NCBI GenBank assembly: GCA_014324045.1
Contig: JACOMY010000006.1
Coordinates: 27,484 to 91,483, forward strand
Length of the DNA stretch: 64,000 nt
Reading direction: 5' to 3'
DNA from: Rhodospirillales bacterium
Lineage (GTDB): Bacteria > Pseudomonadota > Alphaproteobacteria > Kiloniellales > JACOMY01
Below, one piece after another: positions 34,574 through 43,370 of this stretch (positions are counted from its first letter, which is position 1; each line of letters opens with the position of its first letter). Made by a program: the position numbers and the translations under genes. The notes beneath the pieces are model-generated. The model worked only from the letters and a program-made list of their open reading frames with translations. It made no database searches and was not told the DNA's origin.

Positions 34574-35329
34574 CTAGGGAAAGCGCTGACGATAGCAGCG
34601 GGTCATGCATTGCGGTGTCGAAAATCCCCCGGCCATCGCGATCTCCAGTATTGAGAAGTCAGTTTGCGTTACCACCCCGCGCGCCCGGTCGAGCCACCTG
34701 TCGAGGTAGAAGCGCACCGGCGAGATCCCGGTGTATTCCTGAAACAGCCGATGCAGTTGGCGTTGCGAGAGACCGACCTCGTTGGCGATGGCCCTCATGG
34801 TCAGAAACTCCTCCAGCGAGGACTCCATGATTTGGCCGGCCTGATGTAAACGTTCCGGCAAGATGTAACCCATCAACCCTTGCCGCGAGGGAATCTGGCT
34901 CTCGCCCGCGCCGCGCAAGCCCCCGTAGGCCAGCAAGAAGACCCCATTGTCGAGTGTCGGCCAGGGGGCGGTGCCTTGCCCAGCCTGACGGCGCAGCTAG
35001 GCGAACAGTGCCTTGTCGCGAAAAGTCTCTGGCACCCAAGAGGTGCAGAGGAAGACAAGATCGAAGTTGATCTCCGCTGCCTAGGCCAGCGGCAGGACTG
35101 ATAAGCTGGTACCGTTGCTGGTGGGTACCGCGACGGAACTGCCCGCCGGCCCCAGACTAGCAGGGTCTAGATGTAGATAGGCTGCGTCGGCCGTAGGATC
35201 GCGCAGATAGTTGGCGACGCGCAAGGCGTCGATCGTCGCGATCGTGACCAGAGCATCGAAATTCGATAAGGCTAGAAGAGCGATCCGAGCACGCTCTCCA
35301 AGCGTCGGGAATGCGAACAAGCGCATCAA
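34574..35329 (-). pseudogene. GlxA/AraC-family transcriptional activator, disrupted
   Basis: Remains of a DJ-1/PfpI-plus-AraC regulator. The N-terminal part reads ERARIALLALSNFDALVTIA and LRVANYLRD; the C-terminal HTH part is intact (LEEFLTMRAIANEVGLSQRQ, LHRLFQEYTGISPVRFYLDR). It is broken by TAG after VLPLA (a Glu codon expected), TAG after FRDKALFA (Trp expected), a frameshift near 34930, and loss of about 60-70 codons between the two domains. Members of this family (GbdR, CdhR type) activate betaine and carnitine catabolism. It is divergent from the quaternary-amine transport and Rieske oxygenase genes, so it was probably their regulator. Confidence 0.8.
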
Positions 35330-35519
35330 TGTGACCGACTCTCTTTACACGTTTTCTTAACGCCCGCCGACAAAAAACCTTGCTATTCGAGGCGAACAGG
35401 CGCGAACTTGTCTGCTGTTTCCGGCGGACAGCCCTTCACTGGCCTTTTGACTGGCCTTCCAATAAGAGGGGACCAGAGCGGGACGACAGATAACACACGA
35501 GAGTATCCGGGAGATCGAC

Positions 35520-36476
35520 ATGTTCAGAGGAAAGCTTATCGCCGCTGCCTTGACCCTACCTTTCGCGCTGACCTCGGCACAGGCGGTCGAGATGGGCGAT
35601 AAGGACGAACCGATCAAGCTGGCGATCAACGAGTGGACCGGCCAGCACATCGCTACCCATATTGCCGGCGAGACACTAAAGCGGGCCGGTTACGATGTGG
35701 AGTACGTGACCGCCGGCTACGACGCGCAGTTCACCGCCATAGCCGACGGTGAGATACACGGGACCATGGAGGTTTGGAGCAGTAATGCCCCCGACCTCTG
35801 GATCAAGATGGCGGAGGCTGGCAAGGTCGAGGACATTGGTCCCACCGGGATCGAGGCGCGCGAAGGCTTTCTCTATCCGGTTCATGTCAAGGAGATGTGC
35901 CCAGGTCTGCCCGATTGGGAGGCGCTGAAGGCCTGCGCGCCGCTCTTCGCCACCGCCGAAACCTTGCCGCAGGGCCGTCTGGTCGACTATCCCGCCGACT
36001 GGGGCACGCCGGGCGCCGACCGCCTGACCGGACTGAAACTGCCCTACCGCGCCGTTCCGGCCGGCAGCGAGGGAGCGCTCATCTCCGAGCTTAAGGCCTC
36101 GGTCGCCAAGAAGAGCCCGCTGCTGATGGTCTTCTGGCAGCCGCATTGGGCGCTGTCGGAGTACGAGACCGAGTGGGTGAACCTGCCGAAGGCGGAAGAC
36201 GGCTGCTTCAGCGATCCGGCCTGGGGGGTGAACCCGGACGGCCTGAACGACTGCGACTTCTCCGAGGCGCGCGTCTTCAAGGTAGTCTGGAAGGGCTTCG
36301 ACGAGAAGTGGCCGGCCGCCTACGAGATCCTGCAGAACATCTCGATCCCGACCGCCGACCAGCAGGCCATGATGGGCCAGATCGACCAGGAAGGCACGGA
36401 TCTGGAAGAGGTGGTCGCCAAGTGGATGGATGACCACCCGGATACTTGGCAAGCTTGGATCGCCCCCGCGCAGTAG
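35520..36476 (+). CDS. ABC transporter substrate-binding protein, glycine betaine/quaternary amine type
   Basis: A 318-residue periplasmic OpuAC-type binding protein. A signal peptide covers residues 1-22 (ALTLPFALTSAQA). The mature protein begins IKLAINEWTGQHIATHIAG and has GEIHGTMEVWSSN, VDYPADWGTPGADR and MVFWQPHWALSEYETEWVNLP; the Trp residues would form the aromatic cage for a trimethylammonium group. It is larger than simple ProX (about 300) and differs enough to leave the ligand open: betaine, carnitine, stachydrine or choline-like. Genes for the ATPase and permease follow, separated by a GC-rich hairpin, then a Rieske oxygenase that could attack the imported amine. Confidence 0.87.
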   Translation: MFRGKLIAAALTLPFALTSAQAVEMGDKDEPIKLAINEWTGQHIATHIAGETLKRAGYDVEYVTAGYDAQFTAIADGEIHGTMEVWSSNAPDLWIKMAEAGKVEDIGPTGIEAREGFLYPVHVKEMCPGLPDWEALKACAPLFATAETLPQGRLVDYPADWGTPGADRLTGLKLPYRAVPAGSEGALISELKASVAKKSPLLMVFWQPHWALSEYETEWVNLPKAEDGCFSDPAWGVNPDGLNDCDFSEARVFKVVWKGFDEKWPAAYEILQNISIPTADQQAMMGQIDQEGTDLEEVVAKWMDDHPDTWQAWIAPAQ

Positions 36477-36507
36477 GCGGAGCAGTGCAAGATCCTCCGA
36501 CTGGGTC

Positions 36508-36537
36508 CCGCCCCCCTCCCACTTCGGATGGGGGCGG
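36508..36537 (+). terminator. GC-rich hairpin between binding protein and ATPase genes
   Basis: CCGCCCCC (36508-36515) and GGGGGCGG (36530-36537) make a perfect 8-bp stem 32 bases after the binding-protein stop, followed by TTGCGCTTT. It probably acts as a partial terminator or RNA-stabilising stem, which would give more binding protein than membrane subunits, a common arrangement in ABC uptake operons. Confidence 0.6.
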
Positions 36538-36651
36538 TTGCGCTTTATCGAGGGGCTAAGGTTCGTCGCCGCGCGAAAGGTCAAGTAAAGAACGGTCGAG
36601 GCCCGGGTCTTGCGAACGCCCGCGACGCCAGCCGTCGGAAAGACGAGGCTT

Positions 36652-37695
36652 ATGGCTGATAGCGGAGACATCACGCTTGCTTGCGCGCAACTCTGGAAGG
36701 TTTTCGGCGAAGGCGACCTCGCTGGGGGCCTGGGTGCTAGCGGAGCAGAGGCCGCAGCCCTGGCCGACAGCCTAAGGGCCGAGGGCCACATCGTCGGCTG
36801 CTGCGACATCGATATCGAGATCAAGCGCGGCGAGTTCTTCGTGCTGATGGGCCTCTCTGGCTCCGGCAAATCTACCCTGCTGCGCTGCCTGTCGCGGCTG
36901 ACGGAGCCCACCGCAGGTCGGTTGACTCTAGATGGAGAAGATTTCCTGAACGCCGGCCCCAAGGCTCTGATGGACATCCGTCGGCGCAAGATGGGGATGG
37001 TATTTCAGCACTTCGGCCTCTTCCCGCACATGACGGTCCTGGACAACGTTGCCTTCCCCTTGAAGGTGCAGGGCGTCGGCAACGGTGAGCGAGAAAACCG
37101 CGCCCGCCAGATGGTGAGCTTGGTTGGCCTGGAGGGACGCGAAGCCGCCTATCCGCACCAGCTCTCCGGCGGTCAGAAGCAGCGCGTCGGCATTGCCCGC
37201 TCGCTCGCTGTCGATCCGGAGATCTGGTTCCTGGACGAGCCCTTCAGTGCGCTCGACCCGCTGATCCGCTGGCAGATGCAGTCGGAGCTGTTGCGTCTGC
37301 AGAATCTCTTCCACAAGACCGTCGTCTTTGTCACCCACGACTTCATTGAGGCCGTCCGGCTGGCCGACCGCATTGCCATCATGAAGGACGGTCGCGTGGT
37401 CCAGATCGGCACCCCGGAGGACATCGTCCTCAACCCAGCCGATGCCTATGTCTCCGAGTTCGTCAAGGAGGCGCCGCGCACCAAGATCATCAAGGTCTCG
37501 CAGTTGATGGAACCGGTCGAAGGAGACGACGCGGCGGAGCAGGGGCTCGACCCCGGGATGACCCTGGAGGACGCGCTGACCTGGAGCGCTGAGCGCGGCG
37601 GCACCCTGTCGGTGACCGACACGGCCGGTAGGACCATCGGCAGAATCGTGCCGGAGCGTCTCTCGGCAGCGCTCAGCGGGGCTAGGCTTGACTAG
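36652..37695 (+). CDS. ABC transporter ATP-binding protein, ProV-like
   Basis: A 347-residue ATPase of the glycine betaine/proline group. Walker A is GLSGSGKST, the signature is LSGGQKQRVGIARS, Walker B is IWFLDEPFSALD and the switch His is in FVTHD. As in ProV the N-terminal region before Walker A is extended (about 60 residues with VGCCDIDIEIKRGEF) and a C-terminal extension of about 90 residues follows, although it retains only one partial CBS-like repeat (GTLSVTDTAGRTIGRI). ATG 36652 follows GACGAGG by seven bases; the frame also runs to 36610. Its end overlaps the permease start by eight bases. Confidence 0.9.
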   Translation: MADSGDITLACAQLWKVFGEGDLAGGLGASGAEAAALADSLRAEGHIVGCCDIDIEIKRGEFFVLMGLSGSGKSTLLRCLSRLTEPTAGRLTLDGEDFLNAGPKALMDIRRRKMGMVFQHFGLFPHMTVLDNVAFPLKVQGVGNGERENRARQMVSLVGLEGREAAYPHQLSGGQKQRVGIARSLAVDPEIWFLDEPFSALDPLIRWQMQSELLRLQNLFHKTVVFVTHDFIEAVRLADRIAIMKDGRVVQIGTPEDIVLNPADAYVSEFVKEAPRTKIIKVSQLMEPVEGDDAAEQGLDPGMTLEDALTWSAERGGTLSVTDTAGRTIGRIVPERLSAALSGARLD

Positions 37696-39781
37696 TGCAG
37701 AGTTAACCCGCCGCATCGGCTTTGCCACGGCACCGCCGGCTGCCCTGGCGTGGCTCTGTGTCCTGATCTTCGCCGGCGTCGTCACCTTCGCCAAGACGTC
37801 ACTACCCTGGCTGCAGATCTATCCCGCCAGCGGCGTCATCCCGCTGGCCGACTGGGTCAACGCCGCCATCGACGCCCTTGTCTCGGTCGTGGAGCCGGTG
37901 ACGCGCGGTATCGCTCTGCTGTTGGAGTGGCCGATGCTGGGTCTGCGCGATCTGCTACAGTGGACTCCTTGGCCCATCGCCCTGCTCGCGGTCGCCCTGC
38001 TGGCCTTTCATGCGGCCGGTCTGCGTCTTGCCCTGCTCTGCGGCGTCGCGCTGGTCTACATCGCCCTCGCCGGTTTCTGGCATCAGGCCATGAACACCAT
38101 GGCCTTGGTCGGCATTGCGGTGCCGCTGTCGCTCACGATCGGTCTGGCGGCCGGCATCTGGGCGCAGCGCACTAAGATCGGCGCGGGGATCGTGCCGCCG
38201 ACGCTCGATATGATGCAGACCATGCCGACCTTCGCCTATCTGATCCCGCTTCTGGTGCTGTTCGGCTTCGGACCGGTCGTGGGCCTGATCGCAAGCGCCA
38301 TCTACGCCTGCCCGCCGATGGTGCGGAACGTGCGTCTGGGCCTGACCCGCGTGCCCTCCGAGATCGCCGAGGCTGCCCGCATCTCCGGCAGCTCTCGCTA
38401 CCAGCAACTCTTCTGGGTGGAACTGCCGGCCGCCATGGCGCAGATCAAGGTCGGCATCAACCAGACCATCATGGCCGCACTCTCCATGGTCATCATCGCC
38501 TCCGTCATCGGCGGCTTCGACGACATCGGCTGGGAGGTCTTGAGCACCATGCGCAAGGCCCGCTTCGGCGAGAGCCTGCTATCGGGCGCGGTGATCGTGA
38601 TCCTGGCCGTGGTGATGGATCGCATCTCCGCCGCCTATGCCGGACGCGGCCGCGCGCAAGTCGGCACCACCGCGAAAAGCTGGCAGCTCTCGCCCTGGAC
38701 TTGGGCCACTGCCGGACTGGTCGCGTTCTGCCTGCTGCTGAAGGCCCTGGGCCTGGATCTGGCTATAGACGGGCCGGCCTGGGCACATGAATTTGCCGCT
38801 TGGATCAATACGCAGCTGGATGGCTTCGTCGCCAGTTCCGGCCAGCTGCTGACCGACCTGAAGAACGCCGCCTTCTATTACTATCTGCTGCCGATCCGCA
38901 TCGGTTTTTCGCAGGCGATTCTGCCTTTCACCTGGGGTTTTACCTTCACTGCAGAGATGCAATGGGGCTATTGGATTGCGCTGGTGCTGCTGACCGGTCT
39001 CTTGATCCTTCGCGGGCGCTGGCGCTCCGGCGGCGCACTAATGGTTGCCGGCTACCTACTGTTCTTCGGCCTGACGGCCCTGCCTTGGGCGGTTTTTTTC
39101 GCTTGGGCACTGCTGCTGGCCTGGCAGCTAGGCGGATGCAGGCTGCTGCTCTTCGTCGGCGGCGCGCTGGCCTTTATCCTGGTGACTGGCATGTGGGAGC
39201 GGGCGATGCTATCGCTCTATCTCTGCGGCGCAGCGGTGGCGATGTCCTTCGTCCTGGGCGCCAGCCTGGGGGTCTGGGCGGCGGCCAGCGGCCGCGTCTC
39301 GGCGGTCCTCAGGCCGATTGCCGACACCTTCCAGACCATCCCGCTCTTCGTCTTCCTGATCCCGGTCTTGATGTTCTTCCAGGTGGGTGAGTTCACCGCC
39401 CTCCTGGCGATCATCGCCTATGCCTTCGTCCCGGCCCTGCGCTACACCGAGAACGGCCTGCGTCAGGTCTCCCCGCAGTTGATCGAGGTCGCGGTCGAGC
39501 AGGGCTGCACCAAATCGCAGATCTTCTGGCAGGTGAAGCTGCCGCTGGCCATGCCGGCGATCCTGGTCGGGCTCAATCAGACCATCCTCTACGGCTTTGC
39601 CATGCTGGTGATCGCCGCCTTGGTCGGCACCACCGGCTTAGGCCAGCAGATCTTCCTGGCCTTGGGTGCCGCCGACACCGGTCTGGGCCTGACGGCCGGC
39701 CTCTCGATGGCGCTGCTGGCCATGATTGCCGACCGCATGCTTCAAGCCATCGCCCGGCAACGCTTCGAAGGCATGCAGTAG
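37688..39781 (+). CDS. ABC transporter permease with two fused ProW-like domains
   Basis: A 697-residue membrane protein carrying two BPD_transp_1 permease domains in one chain, where ProW and OpuAB have one and work as dimers. Domain 1 (about 137-310) includes the EAA loop EIAEAARISGSSRYQQLFWVELP, domain 2 (about 515-670) LIEVAVEQGCTKSQIFWQVKLP; both loops contact the ATPase. The two halves are only moderately alike, so the fusion is not a recent duplication. The start is TTG 37688, inside the end of the ATPase gene, showing tight coupling. A palindromic repeat follows the stop. Confidence 0.9.
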   Translation: MTSAELTRRIGFATAPPAALAWLCVLIFAGVVTFAKTSLPWLQIYPASGVIPLADWVNAAIDALVSVVEPVTRGIALLLEWPMLGLRDLLQWTPWPIALLAVALLAFHAAGLRLALLCGVALVYIALAGFWHQAMNTMALVGIAVPLSLTIGLAAGIWAQRTKIGAGIVPPTLDMMQTMPTFAYLIPLLVLFGFGPVVGLIASAIYACPPMVRNVRLGLTRVPSEIAEAARISGSSRYQQLFWVELPAAMAQIKVGINQTIMAALSMVIIASVIGGFDDIGWEVLSTMRKARFGESLLSGAVIVILAVVMDRISAAYAGRGRAQVGTTAKSWQLSPWTWATAGLVAFCLLLKALGLDLAIDGPAWAHEFAAWINTQLDGFVASSGQLLTDLKNAAFYYYLLPIRIGFSQAILPFTWGFTFTAEMQWGYWIALVLLTGLLILRGRWRSGGALMVAGYLLFFGLTALPWAVFFAWALLLAWQLGGCRLLLFVGGALAFILVTGMWERAMLSLYLCGAAVAMSFVLGASLGVWAAASGRVSAVLRPIADTFQTIPLFVFLIPVLMFFQVGEFTALLAIIAYAFVPALRYTENGLRQVSPQLIEVAVEQGCTKSQIFWQVKLPLAMPAILVGLNQTILYGFAMLVIAALVGTTGLGQQIFLALGAADTGLGLTAGLSMALLAMIADRMLQAIARQRFEGMQ

Positions 39782-39787
39782 AGGGCT

Positions 39788-39820
39788 CTTTGAGAATAGG
39801 CCGGTTGGCCCATTCCTGTA
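39788..39820 (+). repeat. 3'-end palindromic repeat, copy 3
   Basis: Seven bases after the permease stop: CTTTGAGAATAGGCCGGTTG followed by GCCCATTCCTG. It aligns with copies 1 and 2 in gene-relative orientation (TTYGA-AAT-GGCC-TTGG-CC), with weaker arms. It separates the transporter genes from the Rieske oxygenase operon. Confidence 0.45.
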
Positions 39821-39976
39821 TCGGCGCTGTGCACTCTCAACCCAGCTCCGGCAAGCCCTTGTCGATTTTTTACTGCGCTGTCGGAATCCTGCTGGACGCG
39901 GGCACCCTTTGGATCGATAGTCACTCCTGTCGCAAGGTCCCATCCGGGACCGATCCTGGACGGAGAGGAAACAGAG

Positions 39977-41116
39977 ATGACCGCGATGTTATCGGCAGAG
40001 GAGTTTGCCCGGCTCACGGCCCGTTACGATCCCGACCCCGGGCGTTCCCACTCCCTGGGCGCCCACAGCTATATCGACCCGCGCTATCTGGAGATCGAGC
40101 GCGAGGCGATCTTCTATCGTACCTGGCAGTGGGTCTGCCACATCGAGCGCCTGCGCGAACCCGGCGACTATGTCGTGACCGAGGTGCAGGGCCGCTCCAT
40201 TGCTGTGGTGCACGACCGCAACGGTGTTCTCCGCGCCTTCTACAACGTCTGCAAGCACCGCGCGCACCATCTGTTGAGCGGTCACGGCCGCACCAACGTC
40301 ATTCTCTGCCCCTACCATGCCTGGAGCTACGATCTAGAGGGCCGCCTTCGCGCCGCCCCCAACACCGGGCAGCTGGAAAACTTCGACAAGCGGGAGATCT
40401 GCCTGGAGAGCGTCCAGGTCGAGGCCTTCTGCGGTTTCGTCTACGTGAACCTGGATCCCAAGGCTCCTAGCCTGGCCGGACAGTCCGGCGACCTGGCCAA
40501 GGAGATTATGGCCTTCGCCCCGGACGTCGAGCAGTTAACCCTGGCCCGGCGTCTGACCTTCCGCATGCAGTCCAACTGGAAGAACGTCATCGACAACTTT
40601 CTGGAGTGCTACCACTGCCCCCATGCCCACAAGGACCTCTGCAGCCTGGTGGATATGGACAGCTATAAGGTCACTACGCACGGGATCTATTCCAGCCAAA
40701 TGGCCAAGGCCAACAAGCAGCCAAACTCCGCCTATTCGATCGAGGGGGCGACGGTGGACGATCTCGCCGTCTGGTGGCTATGGCCCAACACCTGCCTGCT
40801 GCGCTATCCGGGCCGCGGCAACTTCCAGGTCATGCACATCGCCCCGATCTCGGCCGACTGCACCTACGAGACCTACGACTTCTACTTCGAGACGGCTGTG
40901 GCCACGCCGCAGGAGGAAGAGACCATCGCCTACGTGCGCGACGTCTTGCAGAAGGAAGACATCGACCTGGTGGAGAGCGTGCAGCGCGGTATGGCCACGC
41001 CAGCTTTCGAGAGCGGGCGTATCGTCAACAACCCCTCCGGCTCCGGCAAGAGCGAGCATGGCGTGCACCATTTCCACGGTTTGATGATCGACGCTTACCG
41101 CCGTGCCCTCGCTTAG
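39977..41116 (+). CDS. Rieske non-heme iron oxygenase alpha subunit, quaternary-amine type
   Basis: A 379-residue oxygenase. The Rieske cluster ligands are C92-x-H94 (VCKHRAHHLL) and C111-x-x-H114 (CPYHAW). The catalytic iron site follows in NFLECYHCPHAHKD. These features and the length fit the GbcA/stachydrine demethylase/carnitine oxygenase group that removes methyl groups from, or cleaves, quaternary amines, in agreement with the betaine-type ABC transporter upstream. No ferredoxin reductase gene (GbcB-like) is present in the locus, so electrons must come from elsewhere. The last 14 bases overlap the first SDR gene. The exact substrate is not decidable from the sequence. Confidence 0.87.
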   Translation: MTAMLSAEEFARLTARYDPDPGRSHSLGAHSYIDPRYLEIEREAIFYRTWQWVCHIERLREPGDYVVTEVQGRSIAVVHDRNGVLRAFYNVCKHRAHHLLSGHGRTNVILCPYHAWSYDLEGRLRAAPNTGQLENFDKREICLESVQVEAFCGFVYVNLDPKAPSLAGQSGDLAKEIMAFAPDVEQLTLARRLTFRMQSNWKNVIDNFLECYHCPHAHKDLCSLVDMDSYKVTTHGIYSSQMAKANKQPNSAYSIEGATVDDLAVWWLWPNTCLLRYPGRGNFQVMHIAPISADCTYETYDFYFETAVATPQEEETIAYVRDVLQKEDIDLVESVQRGMATPAFESGRIVNNPSGSGKSEHGVHHFHGLMIDAYRRALA

Positions 41117-41861
41117 CAGCAAGGTCGCGGTTGTTACCGGCGGGCGCGGCGGCATCGGCCAAGCGATCTGCGCGCGCTTCGCTAGGGAGGGCGCGCGGGT
41201 CTTCGCCGCGGACTTGGGCCAAGGCAGCGCCCCGCTGCCTGAGGGCGTGACCTTTCAGACGCTCGACGTGACCGATGAAGCCAGCGTTGCCGGCTTGGGC
41301 GCGGCGGTCGAGGCAGAGGCCGGCAAGCTCGACATCCTGGTGAACGCGGCCGGCATCGCAATCGAGAAGACCGTCGAAGAGACCAGCCTAGCCGACTGGA
41401 ATAAGATTTTCGCGGTCAACGTCACCGGCACCTTCCTGGTCTCCAAGATCGGTCTGCCGCTGCTACGCAAGGCGGGCGGCGGCTCAATCGTCAACTTCGG
41501 CTCCTACGACGGTTTCATCGCCGATCCGGGACTGGCCGCCTACTGCGCGACCAAGGGGGCGGTGCATGCACTAACCCGTGCGATGGCCTGCGATCACGGC
41601 CCACAGGGCATTCGGGTCAATGCCGTCTGCCCCGGCTTCATCGACACCCCCATGTTGCAGAGCTTCTTCCGCGATGCCGGCAACATCGAGAGCCTGAAGC
41701 AGCAGGTGCGCGACATCCATCCCATGCGCCGCTACGGCACGCCGGACGACGTCGCCGGCCTGGTCGCCTGGCTGGCCAGCGACGAGGCGGTCTATGCCAG
41801 CGGGCAGCTCTGGGTGCTCGATGGCGGCCTAACCGCCCAGGTCCAGCAGATGAGGCTTTAG
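41103..41861 (+). CDS. Short-chain dehydrogenase/reductase (first of two)
   Basis: A 252-residue NAD(P)-dependent SDR. The cofactor motif is VVTGGRGGIGQAI (TGxxxGIG, residues 11-20), the structural NAAG is in ILVNAAGIAIEK, and the catalytic Ser, Tyr and Lys are in VNFGSYDGFIADPGLAAYCATKGA (S-Y-x-x-x-K pattern). The acidic residue after strand 2 (AADLG) suggests NAD preference. GTG 41103 lies within the end of the oxygenase gene. Together with the next SDR it probably oxidises products of the amine degradation step, for example hydroxy acids from carnitine or an aldehyde; this is inference from the operon. Confidence 0.87.
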   Translation: MPSLSSKVAVVTGGRGGIGQAICARFAREGARVFAADLGQGSAPLPEGVTFQTLDVTDEASVAGLGAAVEAEAGKLDILVNAAGIAIEKTVEETSLADWNKIFAVNVTGTFLVSKIGLPLLRKAGGGSIVNFGSYDGFIADPGLAAYCATKGAVHALTRAMACDHGPQGIRVNAVCPGFIDTPMLQSFFRDAGNIESLKQQVRDIHPMRRYGTPDDVAGLVAWLASDEAVYASGQLWVLDGGLTAQVQQMRL

Positions 41862-41864
41862 GAC

Positions 41865-42632
41865 ATGAGCGGACGTTTAGCGGGCAAGCGCGCGGTGATC
41901 ACCGGCGGCAGCCGCGGCATCGGACGTGCCGTGGTTGAGCGCTTCCTCGAGGAAGGCGCCTCGGTCGTCACCTGCGGCCGCGGTGCCAGGCCGGCCGATC
42001 TGCCGGACGCAGTGGGCTATCGCAGTCTCAGCATCGCCGATCCGCAGCAGGTGGCCGACCTCGCCGCTTGGGCGCTGGACCGGCTGGGCGGCGTCGATGT
42101 CTTGATGAACAACGCCGGCATCCAGCTGGAGAAGCGTCTAACCGAGAGCAGCGACGAAGATTGGGACAGCCTGATGGGCGTCAATGCCAAGGGCGTCTTC
42201 GTCTGCTGCCGCGCCTTCATTCCCATCATGGCGGCGGACGGCGGCGGCAGCATTGTCAACGTCGGCTCGACCTCCGCCCTGGTAGCCGATGGCACCTTGG
42301 CGCTCTACAACGCCTCCAAGGCCTTTGTGCACGGTCTCACCCGCTCGATCGCCGCCGACCACGGTGCCGAGGGCATCCGCTGCAACGCCATTGCCCCCGG
42401 CTGGATCATGACCGAAATGGCCGACAGCGCTTTCGACCTGGCTCAAGACCCCGGGGCGGCCAAGCGCGACGCCCTGCGCCGACACCCTGTCGGCCGCTTC
42501 GGCGAAGGCCGCGATATTGCCGCCATGGCCCTTTGGCTCGCCTCTGACGAATCGGCCTTCGCCAGCGGTCAGATCTACGTCGTCGACGGCGGTCTGCTTT
42601 CTGTCTCGCCGCTACAGCCGGGGTTCTTTTAG
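41865..42632 (+). CDS. Short-chain dehydrogenase/reductase (second of two)
   Basis: A 255-residue SDR, paralogous to but clearly different from the one three bases upstream. Motifs: VITGGSRGIGRAV, MNNAGIQLEK, NVGSTSALVADGTLALYNASKAF with catalytic Ser, Tyr and Lys, and APGWIMTEM after the active site. The residue after strand 2 is CGRG, lacking the acidic residue and containing Arg, suggesting NADP use. Two SDRs with different apparent cofactor preference in one operon would suit consecutive or opposite redox steps. A 17-bp tandem duplication covers its stop codon (42617-42650). Confidence 0.87.
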   Translation: MSGRLAGKRAVITGGSRGIGRAVVERFLEEGASVVTCGRGARPADLPDAVGYRSLSIADPQQVADLAAWALDRLGGVDVLMNNAGIQLEKRLTESSDEDWDSLMGVNAKGVFVCCRAFIPIMAADGGGSIVNVGSTSALVADGTLALYNASKAFVHGLTRSIAADHGAEGIRCNAIAPGWIMTEMADSAFDLAQDPGAAKRDALRRHPVGRFGEGRDIAAMALWLASDESAFASGQIYVVDGGLLSVSPLQPGFF

Positions 42633-42650
42633 GGCCGGAGTTCTTTTAGG
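42617..42650 (+). repeat. 17-bp tandem duplication spanning a stop codon
   Basis: GCCGGGGTTCTTTTAGG is followed directly by GCCGGAGTTCTTTTAGG, 16 of 17 bases identical. The first unit contains the last codons and TAG stop of the second SDR gene. It is a recent slippage-type duplication and leaves the protein unchanged. Confidence 0.7.
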
Positions 42651-42720
42651 GGAAGTGGGCCAGCCTCCTGCATTCCATCTCGATGCGGCCGGCGCCGAAT
42701 AAGCCCGAACGGCGGAAGTT

Positions 42721-43368
42721 CTAGCGGTCCGTTCCAACCGTCACCTGCTTCGGCTCGTCGTTCGACGAGGCGAGGCGCAGCGGCACGTCGTCGGAGAGGC
42801 GGGCGAAGAGTAAATGATCCGCCCACTGCCCGTCGATCCGCAGATAGGACCGGGCCAGGCCCTCTTCGCGAAAGCCCAAGCGGCGCAGCAGGCGCTGGCT
42901 GGGCTGGTTGCCGGGTAGGCAGGCTGCCTCCAAGCGGTGCAGGCCCAGATCGCGGAAGGCGAAGCGTGCCACCAGTTCCAGCGCCTCGGTCATGTAGCCT
43001 TGGCGGGCATAGGGCTCGCCGATCCAATAGCCTAGAGTGCCCATCTGCGCGACGCCGCGGCGGATGTGCGTCAGGGTGATCGCGCCCATCAAGGCCTCGT
43101 CCTCGCGCCGGAAGATGTGCAGGGTGTAGCCGTGACCGCCACGGCCCTCGGTATCGGAGATCTTCAGACGCTGGCGATAGGCGCCGCGGGTCAGCGCATC
43201 GGCCGGCCAGATCGGCTCCCAAGGTGTCAGGAAATGGCGGCTGGTCGCGCGCAGACGCGACCACTGGCGCCAGTCCTTGCTCCGCATGGGCCGCAGCGTG
43301 ACGCGCGCGCCCTCCAGCTTCAGCTGCCGCAGGAACCCGGTGCGAAAGGGAGGAAGACGCATCGCCAC
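42721..43368 (-). CDS. GNAT acetyltransferase, RimJ/RimL type
   Basis: A 215-residue N-acetyltransferase. The fold elements are in order: VTLRPMRSKDWRQW (strand 1), GYTLHIFRREDEALMGAITL, the acetyl-CoA loop GYWIGEPYARQGYMTEAL (Q/RxxGxG/A equivalent) and LEAACLPGNQPSQRLLRRLGFREEG, which contains the Asn and Leu-Gly-Phe signature of the RimJ family. The family acetylates N-terminal residues of ribosomal proteins or small molecules. It starts two bases after the M16 protease gene stop and so is cotranscribed with thrC and the protease; this trio is common in alphaproteobacteria. Confidence 0.88.
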   Translation of the reverse strand: MAMRLPPFRTGFLRQLKLEGARVTLRPMRSKDWRQWSRLRATSRHFLTPWEPIWPADALTRGAYRQRLKISDTEGRGGHGYTLHIFRREDEALMGAITLTHIRRGVAQMGTLGYWIGEPYARQGYMTEALELVARFAFRDLGLHRLEAACLPGNQPSQRLLRRLGFREEGLARSYLRIDGQWADHLLFARLSDDVPLRLASSNDEPKQVTVGTDR

Positions 43369-43370
43369 AC

